Assembly: GCA_945957495.1 (NCBI GenBank)
Contig: CAMFLG010000039.1
Coordinates: 1 to 12,743, forward strand
Length of the DNA: 12,743 nt
Reading direction: 5' to 3'
From: an uncultured Pseudorhodobacter sp.
Lineage (GTDB): Bacteria; Pseudomonadota; Alphaproteobacteria; Rhodobacterales; Rhodobacteraceae
Shown here: positions 7,199 through 12,743 of the stretch, one piece after another
Layout: every line of letters starts with the position of its first letter
Numbering within the stretch: the first letter of the stretch is position 1
Made by a program: the position numbers and the translations under genes
The notes under the pieces: model-generated
What the model saw: the letters and a program-made list of their open reading frames with translations, nothing else
The model's database searches: none
What the model was told of the DNA's origin: nothing

Positions 7199-7999
7199 AT
7201 GAGGCCATTTCTGCCGTTTCTTATCCTGATCTGCGCCCTGTCGTTTGGCCGCGCTGCGGCGTCAAAAGAGGTTTGCACCCTGATCCTGGATGCGCAGACG
7301 GGCGTAGCCCTTGTTGCAGAAGGCGACTGCGAAACGCGGGTAACGCCAGCCTCTACCTTCAAGATCCCTTTGGCTGTAATGGGCTTTGATGCAGGGATTC
7401 TGACGGGCACAAACGCGCCGGTGATGCAATTCCGCCCCGGTGATCCCGATTGGGGCGGCGCAAATTGGACACGCGATACCGATCCGGCCGCTTGGATGCG
7501 ATTTTCAGTGCTGTGGTATTCCCAACGCATCACCCATGCGATGGGCGCAAAGGCCTTGACCCGCTATGCGCGCGCCTTTGGCTACGGGACAGCCGACTTT
7601 TCGGGCGATCCTGGGTTTGACAACGGCCTTGACCGTGCCTGGATTGCGTCTTCCTTGCTGATCTCTCCGCGGGAGCAGGCTGCGTTTCTGCGTGCGCTGG
7701 TTCTGGATGGTTTGCCCGTGCGACCCGATGCGATGCGCCTGGCGCGTGACATCGTTGAACGTCACGAGGTCGGCGGTTGGGTGATCCATGGCAAGACCGG
7801 CACGGCCTATCCGCGACGTGCCGACCGCAGCTTTGACGATGCGCGCGGCTGGGGTTGGTATGTGGGCTGGGCAGAGCGGAACGACAGGGTTCTGGTTTTC
7901 GTCCGGCTGACACAGGCAACCGAGCGCAGCGATGCTTCCCCCGGCAATTTGACCCGTGACGCCTTTTTGCAGGACTGGCCAGAGTTGGCTGATCGGTAA
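7199..7999 (+). CDS. Class D (OXA-like) beta-lactamase family protein
   Basis: The 266-residue product has a signal peptide (residues 1 to about 21) and the serine penicillin-recognition fold of class D enzymes, which acylate and usually hydrolyse beta-lactams in the periplasm. Motifs seen: the nucleophile box S52-T-F-K55 in PASTFKIPLAVMGFDAGIL, the second box S103-V-L in RFSVLWYSQ (usual form S-x-V), Y129-G-T in place of the usual Y-G-N, Trp148 in DRAWIASSLLISP (equivalent of the Trp that contacts the carbamylated lysine), and K199-T-G in IHGKTGTAYP with the following WGWYVGW. Cys26 and Cys44 may form a disulfide. GGAAG stands 8-10 bases before the ATG. It probably shares a promoter with the preceding exported protein. 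No regulator or mobile element is nearby, so it looks like a resident chromosomal gene. The altered second and third motifs make its activity uncertain. Confidence 0.9.
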   Translation: MRPFLPFLILICALSFGRAAASKEVCTLILDAQTGVALVAEGDCETRVTPASTFKIPLAVMGFDAGILTGTNAPVMQFRPGDPDWGGANWTRDTDPAAWMRFSVLWYSQRITHAMGAKALTRYARAFGYGTADFSGDPGFDNGLDRAWIASSLLISPREQAAFLRALVLDGLPVRPDAMRLARDIVERHEVGGWVIHGKTGTAYPRRADRSFDDARGWGWYVGWAERNDRVLVFVRLTQATERSDASPGNLTRDAFLQDWPELADR

Positions 8000-8003
8000 C
8001 GTT

Positions 8004-8025
8004 TGCGCAGCGGCAGCGCGGGTTT
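8004..8025 (+). terminator. Weak possible terminator after the beta-lactamase gene
   Basis: TGCGC at 8004-8008 can pair with GCGCG at 8016-8020 (one T-G pair) across a 7-base loop. GG and four T residues follow (8021-8026). Stem and T run are both short, so this is a marginal terminator. The longer hairpin at 8056-8103 is an alternative end point. Confidence 0.25.
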
Positions 8026-8055
8026 TGCACATCCGGTCCTAGGTGATCAGGTCAG

Positions 8056-8103
8056 GGGGGCGTGACGAAAGCCAGTCTTGCCCTAGGTCAAAGTCACGCC
8101 CCC
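8056..8103. repeat. Perfect 11-bp inverted repeat (stem-loop) downstream of the beta-lactamase gene
   Basis: GGGGGCGTGAC at 8056-8066 is the exact reverse complement of GTCACGCCCCC at 8093-8103, with a 26-base spacer. No T run follows, so it is not a classic intrinsic terminator. CCTAGGT occurs twice nearby, at 8038-8044 and, inside the spacer, at 8082-8088. It could stabilise the 3' end of the beta-lactamase mRNA, mark the end of a small mobile element, or be a protein-binding site. Confidence 0.5.
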
Positions 8104-8292
8104 ATGTGCGCCGTGCCATGCCTTGATCGGGATGGCCAACCCCCGATATTTTGCGCCAACGACCCCGGAAGGGATTGGGCGATAGCGAAGATCAAATCGA
8201 CACTTGCGCTGTACGCAAAAGCAGTGGCGCAGGCGCAGTTCCTGCGGATTATTGGTTCGCCGACAACAAATCCCGAACCGCACGGGTGACGC

Positions 8293-8327
8293 GACTGCGA
8301 AAACAGTCCTTTACGGGTTGGCCCGTA
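8293..8327. promoter_or_regulatory. Two adjacent short hairpins upstream of chaA
   Basis: GACTG (8293-8297) pairs with CAGTC (8304-8308) over a 6-base A-rich loop. Four bases further, TACGGG (8312-8317) pairs with CCCGTA (8322-8327) over a 4-base loop. Together they lie 127-161 bases before the chaA start. They could be operator half-sites or leader RNA structure for chaA. Their function is unknown, and each stem alone is short. Confidence 0.3.
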
Positions 8328-8453
8328 CATCCGCCACATTCACCATAACCGGCACCCGGATGACCTTTTCGTGCATCTGCATATGGTGGATTTCCACTTT
8401 CCACCTTACAGGTCTGCAAGCTTGACAAACCGCGATGAACAAAGAGGCCGGAA

Positions 8454-9539
8454 GTGACAGTTCAATCGAAGTCACCTTGGTGGACCTGGGCAGCCCCTCC
8501 GATTGCCATCGCAATCAGCGTGACCAGTTCTGTCGTGCTGAACGGAGATGTTCCTATCGGGATTTTCATCCTCGCGGTGCCGTTCCTTTTCGCGGCGGTT
8601 TTCGCAGCCGTTCATCACGCAGAGTTGGTTGCCCATCACGTTGGTCAGCCTTTCGGCTTTGTCCTGCTCGCCCTGGCGGTCACGCTGATCGAAGTTTCGC
8701 TTGTCGTCAAAATCCTGCTGTCCTCGCCGGAAATTCCAAGCGACATCGCCCGTGATACGGTATTTGCCGGGATCATGATTGTGTTGAACGGCATTATAGG
8801 CCTGTGCCTGCTGATCGGCGGATTGAAATTCCGCGAACAAAGCTTTCAGGCCTCAGGTGCCAGCGCGGCCCTGGGGGTGCTGGGCACATTGGCGGTACTT
8901 ACGTTGGTCCTGCCGAATTTCACGATGACGATCCACGGCCCGATCTATGCGCCGCCGCAGTTGGCCTTCGTGGCTGTGGTTTCCCTGGCGCTTTATGCGC
9001 TTTTTCTTTATGTTCAGTCGGTTCGCCACAAGTCCGACTTTACAGATCAGGCCGCAGACGTGCTTGACGTTGTGTCAACGCGCAAAGGTTCCTGGCTGAT
9101 CTCGCTGTTCATGCTGCCGGTTTCACTTCTTTCAGTCGTGCTTCTGGCAGAGCTTCTGGTGCACCGTGTTGACAATGCCATCGTGACATCGGGCTTTCCC
9201 GAGGGGCTGATTGGCGTGATCATCGCTTTGATCGTAGTGCTGCCCGAGGGTGTCACCGCCATTCGCGCCGCGCAGTCGAACCGCCTTCAAACCAGCATCA
9301 ATATTGCCATGGGCTCGGCCCTGGCGAGCCTCTGCCTGACGATACCGGCCGTCGCCCTGATCTCTTTGGCGATGGGCCAACCCCTGATCCTTGGTCTGGA
9401 TGCAGAGGATGTTGTTCTGCTGGTGCTGTCGCTTTTCATGGCGACGCTTACCCTTGCTGCAGGTCGCACCACCGTTCTGCAAGGCGGTATTCACCTTGTG
9501 ATCTTCTTCGCTTTCCTCGCAATCGCGGCCATGCCCTAG
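8454..9539 (+). CDS. chaA: ChaA-type Ca2+/H+ (Na+/H+) antiporter, CaCA superfamily
   Basis: This inner-membrane antiporter exchanges Ca2+ or Na+ (K+ in some bacteria) for protons. The 361-residue product, about the length of E. coli ChaA (366), has about 11 hydrophobic segments. It shows the two inverted alpha-repeats of the CaCA fold: GFVLLALAVTLIEVSLVV (residues 68-85, Glu80) and GVIIALIVVLPEGVTAIRAA (254-273, Glu265), followed by NIAMGSALASLCLTIP. The acidic residues are the expected ion ligands. A basic and acidic loop near 191-212 separates the halves. The start is GTG at 8454: AAAGAGG at 8441-8447 gives 6-base spacing, and a stop codon just upstream (8436) rules out a longer form. It ends tail to tail with the glycosyltransferase gene, the two stops sharing the palindrome CTAG. 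Confidence 0.92.
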   Translation: MTVQSKSPWWTWAAPPIAIAISVTSSVVLNGDVPIGIFILAVPFLFAAVFAAVHHAELVAHHVGQPFGFVLLALAVTLIEVSLVVKILLSSPEIPSDIARDTVFAGIMIVLNGIIGLCLLIGGLKFREQSFQASGASAALGVLGTLAVLTLVLPNFTMTIHGPIYAPPQLAFVAVVSLALYALFLYVQSVRHKSDFTDQAADVLDVVSTRKGSWLISLFMLPVSLLSVVLLAELLVHRVDNAIVTSGFPEGLIGVIIALIVVLPEGVTAIRAAQSNRLQTSINIAMGSALASLCLTIPAVALISLAMGQPLILGLDAEDVVLLVLSLFMATLTLAAGRTTVLQGGIHLVIFFAFLAIAAMP

Positions 9540-10492
9540 GTGTTCAGCCCCAGCCGGTTGGCATCAAACCCGGCCGCAGCAAAGCGCGCAAGCAGTTGGG
9601 TTTCGAAATCGGGGGCGTTCAGGTTCAGGCAGTTTTCGGCGAAATACCACTGAAACCAGCGGGGGTAGTCGCGCGGCGTGGTCAGGGCGCGCTGCAGGGC
9701 GGCGGGGAAATCGGCAGGGTCGGCGACGGTTTCCACCATCTGCGCGTAATCCGAGCGGCCGAACAGGATCGCGGGGGTGCCATGCAGAAACCCCTCGATC
9801 GCGGCGGCTGAATTGATCGAGACAGAGACGGCAGCGGCGGCCAGAACGTCATGCACATTGGCATCAGTTTCAAATATGTCCAGACCTGCGGCGCGCGCCT
9901 TGGCAATCTCTGCCTGACCCTTTTCCCGTTGCAACGGATGCGCCTTTGCCACCACCGTGCGCCCCTCTGCACCCTCTGCCACCACGCGCAAGAGTTCGGC
10001 ATAGCCCAGATGCGCCTGCCCACGCCGTTGTGGCATCGGGCCTTGCAGGAACACCGCGATACAGCCTTGGGGCAGGGCAGTCGCCGCGCGCTTCTGACCA
10101 TAGCGAGAGCGGCGGGCCTGCGCGAAATCGCGGCGCAGTTGGGCGAAAAACGCCGCGGCCCGGGCGGGGTCCACCTGCGCCGGGTCAAACTGGCGGTGCT
10201 GCATGGAACTGTCGGCCAGCACCCCTGCCGGGTCCAGATGCCAGAAGCCCGGCAGATAGGCCAGCGCCGCATTCAGATAGTTGGGCCGCTGCAACCGGCC
10301 CCCTTCGACGATATGCAGATCGCTTTCCGGCGAGGCAGACCATGTGGCTGCCCCCGAGCGTGGCGCCAGCAGGATCTGGCCGCCGCGCAGGGTGATCACG
10401 TCCTCGATCAGCGGATAAAGTGCCAGATGCTTGGCGGTCTTGTACCCGGTGAAGTAATTCTCCGGCAGATGGAAGATCACGCGCGCGGGCAT
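9536..10492 (-). CDS. Capsule-type polysaccharide biosynthesis glycosyltransferase (KpsC/KpsS-like)
   Basis: The 318-residue product looks like a soluble glycosyltransferase of the capsule-synthesis (KpsC/KpsS, beta-Kdo transferase-like) superfamily. The C-terminal nucleotide-sugar-binding half has VVAKAHPLQR (about residues 180-189, the conserved lysine/histidine-proline motif) and the signature SINSAAAIEGFLHGTPAILF (about 225-244; S..A.IEG..HGTP) ending in FGRSDY. The N-terminal half (VIFHLPENYFTGYKTAKHLA) would be the acceptor side. There is no membrane segment or signal peptide. ATG at 10492 overlaps the cmk stop as TGATG; an in-frame GTG one codon earlier (10495) is the alternative start, and the ribosome binding site is poor, so translation probably depends on cmk. 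The donor sugar is not proven. Family-level confidence is moderate because KpsC and KpsS are usually longer, and this protein carries only one transferase module. Confidence 0.7.
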   Translation of the reverse strand: MPARVIFHLPENYFTGYKTAKHLALYPLIEDVITLRGGQILLAPRSGAATWSASPESDLHIVEGGRLQRPNYLNAALAYLPGFWHLDPAGVLADSSMQHRQFDPAQVDPARAAAFFAQLRRDFAQARRSRYGQKRAATALPQGCIAVFLQGPMPQRRGQAHLGYAELLRVVAEGAEGRTVVAKAHPLQREKGQAEIAKARAAGLDIFETDANVHDVLAAAAVSVSINSAAAIEGFLHGTPAILFGRSDYAQMVETVADPADFPAALQRALTTPRDYPRWFQWYFAENCLNLNAPDFETQLLARFAAAGFDANRLGLNT

Positions 10493-11085
10493 CACCTGTG
10501 CGCCCGAAGCGCGGCTGCGACGGCGGCGCAGGCAGCTTCGACCGCCTGATCCGCGGTCATCGCGGTGGTGTCGATCACCAGGGCACCCGCCGCCGGTTTC
10601 AGTGGCGCCTCTGCGCGGCTCATGTCGCGGGCGTCGCGTTCTTTCACCTCGGCCAGAACCTGACCGGCATCGCCGCCAACCTCCAGCCAGCGGCGGTGAG
10701 CGCGGGTTTCGGCACTGGCGGTGACGTAAAGCTTCACCTCGGCCTCTGGGCAGATCACCGTGCCGATATCGCGCCCGTCCAGCACGGCGCCACCGGGCTG
10801 GCGGGCAAAGCGGCGCTGGAAATCGACCAGCGCCGCACGCACCTCGGGGATCACCGCGACGCGGCTGGCGGCCTGACCTGCGGCAAGGCTGCGCAGATCG
10901 TCGCGCGCCAGATCGGCGGGCGCCAGCGCCCGTGCCGCCAGAGCGGGATCGCCGCCGATGGCGCCAACCGCCCGGTACAACAGCCCCGTGTCCAGATGTG
11001 CAAATCCGAACCGTTCTGCCACTGCCCGGCTGATCGTGCCCTTACCCGCCGCCGCAGGTCCGTCGATGGCGACTGTGAAGATCAT
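10492..11085 (-). CDS. cmk: Cytidylate kinase (CMP/dCMP kinase)
   Basis: Cmk phosphorylates CMP and dCMP to the diphosphates with ATP in the cytoplasm. The 197-residue product has the P-loop IDGPAAAGKGT (residues 7-17), LDTGLLYRAVG (31-41), the core VLDGRDIGTVICPEAEVKLY (101-120, with the catalytic-site D-G-R-D), and the lid pattern RDARDMSRAEAPLKPA (150-165) leading to VIDTTAM. It is about 30 residues shorter than E. coli Cmk because the CMP-binding insert (about 42-80) is compact, as in other alphaproteobacteria. ATG at 11085 has AGAGGT 5 bases upstream. The frame stays open to 11529, but that extension lies antisense to the VOC gene. The usual partners aroA and rpsA are absent; a glycosyltransferase follows instead. 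Confidence 0.95.
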   Translation of the reverse strand: MIFTVAIDGPAAAGKGTISRAVAERFGFAHLDTGLLYRAVGAIGGDPALAARALAPADLARDDLRSLAAGQAASRVAVIPEVRAALVDFQRRFARQPGGAVLDGRDIGTVICPEAEVKLYVTASAETRAHRRWLEVGGDAGQVLAEVKERDARDMSRAEAPLKPAAGALVIDTTAMTADQAVEAACAAVAAALRAHR

Positions 11086-11151
11086 GCAATACCTCTGTCT
11101 GCTGCGGCTGTTTTCCCTTAGGCTTGCGGTGGAGTCAAACAGGAGAGACGG

Positions 11152-11589
11152 ATGGGAACCGGTGCGCCGCCGAAACAATGGGCGGCCTTGATGGCCGAAA
11201 TGATGGTGCAGGATTATCCGGCCTCGCTGGCCTTCTGGACGGATATTCTGGGCTTTGCGATTGCCTTTACCCGGCCCGCGCAAAAACTGGCCTGCTTGCA
11301 GCACCCGGATGGGGCGCAGATCATGATCTATCAACGCGACGGAGACTGGGAAACCGGCGAGATGCAGCCCCCCTACGGGCGCGGCGCGGTCATTCAGGTC
11401 TATGTCAAGGATGCCGCCGCCCACGCCGCCCGCGTCACCGCCGCAGGCCTGCCCTTCTATGTCCCCTTGCGCGAGAAGTGGCGGGATTGGGGCGACCGGA
11501 TGGGCGGGCAGCGCGAATTCCTGCTGCAAGACCCCGATGGCTATCTGGTGATGGTGGCCGAACGCATCGGCGAACGGCCCTTAGACTGA
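11152..11589 (+). CDS. VOC superfamily protein (glyoxalase/bleomycin resistance-like)
   Basis: The 145-residue product is a single vicinal-oxygen-chelate unit with two beta-alpha-beta-beta-beta modules. The first has MVQDYPASLAFWTDILGF (residues 18-35) and LACLQHPDGAQIMIYQRDGD. The second has VIQVYVKDAAAHAARVTAAG (about 80-99) and the hallmark REFLLQDPDGYLVMVAE (about 121-137). Such proteins act as dimers and are metal enzymes or drug-binding proteins. The substrate cannot be told, and I could not confirm a full set of metal ligands. AGGAGA at 11141-11146 is 5 bases before the ATG. The gene is divergent from cmk with 66 bases between the starts, so the promoters must be packed together or overlap. 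Its 3' end overlaps the next, opposite-strand gene by 9 bases. Confidence 0.88.
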   Translation: MGTGAPPKQWAALMAEMMVQDYPASLAFWTDILGFAIAFTRPAQKLACLQHPDGAQIMIYQRDGDWETGEMQPPYGRGAVIQVYVKDAAAHAARVTAAGLPFYVPLREKWRDWGDRMGGQREFLLQDPDGYLVMVAERIGERPLD

Positions 11590-11970
11590 GCGCCGATAGA
11601 CCTGAAAAATGCGCGCCCAGCTGCCCTCCGGGGTGGCGTTCAGCTGTTGCACCGACATCAGATCGCCGCTGACCCGGCGCAGGGCGCGGGCAACAATCTG
11701 ACCTTCGAGAAGGGCTTCGCTGACCAATGCGTCGTCTTCCTGGCGCAGGCGAAAGCCGTCAACGCCCGGAAAATCGCAGGGCGTAACGCTGCCGTCAGAG
11801 GCGGCGGCAAACGCGATGTCGAAATCCCGCCCGTCCTTGCGCCAGATCACCCGGAACTTGTGCATCCCGGCATCGGTGCTGATCAGATAGCGCCCGAACT
11901 CCGGTGGCCCGCCCTGATCATAGTGCGACAGTTCGGGCACCAGTTGCCAGCTTCCTGCAAATCGGGTCAT
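11581..11970 (-). CDS. Conserved-looking 129-residue protein, unknown function
   Basis: The product is a small soluble protein without signal peptide or membrane segment. The opening FAGSWQLVPELSHYDQGGPP and alternating hydrophobic strands (KFRVIWRKDGRDFDIAFA, then SEALLEGQIVARALRRVSGD and WARIFQVYRRSV) suggest an all-beta, lipocalin-like barrel. That is inferred from pattern only; I do not recognise the family. It has one cysteine (in TPCDFPG). The ATG at 11970 is preceded by AAGGGC, a modest ribosome binding site. The gene lies 23 bases downstream of the acidic protein gene on the same strand, so the two are probably co-transcribed. The last 9 bases overlap the end of the VOC gene. Confidence 0.75.
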   Translation of the reverse strand: MTRFAGSWQLVPELSHYDQGGPPEFGRYLISTDAGMHKFRVIWRKDGRDFDIAFAAASDGSVTPCDFPGVDGFRLRQEDDALVSEALLEGQIVARALRRVSGDLMSVQQLNATPEGSWARIFQVYRRSV

Positions 11971-11993
11971 GCCAACGCCCTTTGCCTGTTGTT

Positions 11994-12662
11994 TCAGCTG
12001 TCCAGCTTGCGCACTTCTTCCTCGGCTTCGGGCGCGTAGGAATAGGCGTTCGACAGGATCATGCCGCCGGTGGATTTGACCTCGCCCACCGGATCATCGT
12101 CTTCGAATTCGAATTCATAGCTGTCAAACGGGAAGGCGGCCGCATCCACCAGCCCCTCCAGCGCAAGGATCAGGATGCCTTCGTTGGAAAACTCTTCCAC
12201 CAGCGTTTGCAGGGCCTCGGTGGCGGTTGCCGCCTTGATCACGACCAGTTGGTAATGCCCGGCATAGCCGTCTTCATCCTCATCCGCCCAATCGGGATCA
12301 AAGGCATCGACGCAAACGGCAAAGGCGCCGGTGGCAGGGCCTTCGGCCTCATCCGGTTCAAACACATGCGCGTCCGACACGCAGATTTCGCCCGAATCCT
12401 GCGCCACCTCGACCATTTCGTCGATCTCCACCTCGAAAGGTAGCATTTCATCGTCGAAATCCTCGACCGCGCCGGCGTGCAGGATGCGGGTCAGGCGCAA
12501 TCCGTTGGCGGTGATCGAGTTCGACAGGGTGGACAGCGCCTCGAACAGGTCTTCGGCCTCCAGCACGAAAAAGCGGGCCTCGCCGCCATAGATGCCGTCA
12601 TCCTCCATCAGGGCTTGGCCTTCGGGATCAAAAGCCTCGACAGCTGCGTAATAGGTTCCCAT
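11994..12662 (-). CDS. Very acidic two-repeat protein, unknown function
   Basis: The 222-residue product has no signal peptide or membrane segment. Hand counting gives about 55 Asp/Glu against 7 Lys/Arg, so it is strongly acidic. It consists of two copies of one domain. Unit 1 (about 4-108) opens YYAAVEAFDP and unit 2 (about 114-217) opens FAVCVDAFDP. Later pairs are FEALSTLSNSITANGLRL with TEALQTLVEEFSNEGILI, PFEVEIDE with YEFEFEDD, and GEICVSDAHVFEPDE with GMILSNAYSYAPEAE, always offset by about 105-110 residues. Each unit looks like alternating strands around one helix. ATG at 12662 has AAAGG 7 bases upstream. It is the first gene of a likely two-gene unit with the 129-residue protein. I do not recognise the family; a protein-binding or ion-binding role would be guesswork. 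Confidence 0.82.
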   Translation of the reverse strand: MGTYYAAVEAFDPEGQALMEDDGIYGGEARFFVLEAEDLFEALSTLSNSITANGLRLTRILHAGAVEDFDDEMLPFEVEIDEMVEVAQDSGEICVSDAHVFEPDEAEGPATGAFAVCVDAFDPDWADEDEDGYAGHYQLVVIKAATATEALQTLVEEFSNEGILILALEGLVDAAAFPFDSYEFEFEDDDPVGEVKSTGGMILSNAYSYAPEAEEEVRKLDS

Positions 12663-12695
12663 GGCGTGGCCTTTCTCGTGGTGATTGGCGGGTTG

Positions 12696-12711
12696 CGGTC
12701 AGCAGTGACCG
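12696..12711. promoter_or_regulatory. Inverted repeat upstream of the acidic protein gene
   Basis: CGGTCA at 12696-12701 and TGACCG at 12706-12711 form a perfect 6-bp inverted repeat with a 4-base centre, 34 bases before the start codon. It lies downstream of a possible minus-strand -10 element (TATAGA, 12727-12722); the matching -35 would fall outside the window. The placement suits an operator or a small leader hairpin. No regulator is nearby. Confidence 0.35.
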
Positions 12712-12743
12712 ACCCTGCCTGTCTATACCCCGCGTCTATGACC

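Larger units (their letters stand above)
8000..8453. other. 454-bp intergenic region rich in inverted repeats
   Basis: No gene I can support lies between the beta-lactamase and chaA. The region holds a weak hairpin with a short T run (8004-8025), an 11-bp perfect inverted repeat (8056-8066 with 8093-8103), a pair of adjacent hairpins (8293-8308 and 8312-8327) and a smaller repeat (8385-8390 with 8400-8405). Several overlapping short frames between 8062 and 8340 are open on both strands, but none has a ribosome binding site or a recognisable product. The stretch could be a decayed gene or insertion remnant. Confidence 0.5.

Noticed and set aside
8422..8427. Perfect TTGACA -35 box before chaA
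   Set aside because: A -10 at the proper distance would fall on the chaA ribosome binding site and start codon, so it cannot drive a normal chaA mRNA.
11086..11529. 148-codon N-terminal extension of cmk
   Set aside because: It is antisense to the VOC gene. Cmk begins naturally at the ATG at 11085, just before its P-loop, with AGAGGT upstream.

Overview
The window is GC-rich, gene-dense DNA that reads as the chromosome of an alphaproteobacterium, most likely Rhodobacterales/Rhodobacteraceae. This rests on protein style (a group-2 Mrp antiporter with fused A and B subunits, a short alphaproteobacterial Cmk, a chromosomal-type class D beta-lactamase) and on codon bias, not on a marker gene. No rRNA, tRNA, CRISPR array or intact mobile element is visible.

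Layout. Positions 1-149 (+) hold the last 48 codons of an unrecognised gene. Positions 349-6394 (-) are a complete Mrp (Pha/Mnh) cation/proton antiporter operon in the order mrpAB (fused), C, D, E, F, G. Every junction overlaps (ATGA or TGATG), so translation is probably coupled throughout. A 438-bp leader separates mrpAB from a divergent pair on the plus strand: a small exported four-cysteine protein of unknown function (6833-7177) and a class D beta-lactamase-family protein (7199-7999). A 454-bp gap (8000-8453) contains several clear inverted repeats and possibly degraded sequence. It is followed by a ChaA-type Ca2+/H+ (Na+/H+) antiporter starting at GTG (8454-9539).

The right third is mostly minus strand. 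Cmk (cytidylate kinase) is translationally coupled to a downstream KpsC/KpsS-like capsule-type glycosyltransferase. Divergent from cmk is a VOC (glyoxalase/bleomycin-resistance-like) protein. It converges on a two-gene minus-strand unit encoding a very acidic protein made of two copies of a ~105-residue domain and a 129-residue protein of unknown function.

How the genes may work together. Mrp and ChaA are both secondary cation/proton antiporters, so the left and centre concern Na+, Ca2+ and pH homeostasis, which suits a marine, saline or alkaline habitat (inference). CMP-Kdo-dependent glycosyltransferases release CMP, the substrate of Cmk, so the cmk-glycosyltransferase pair may link nucleotide recycling to surface polysaccharide synthesis (inference). 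The most novel items are the duplicated acidic protein, the exported four-cysteine protein paired with a beta-lactamase that has altered SxV and YGN motifs, and the cmk-glycosyltransferase coupling. I see no clear case for a wholly new multi-gene defence or biosynthetic system here.
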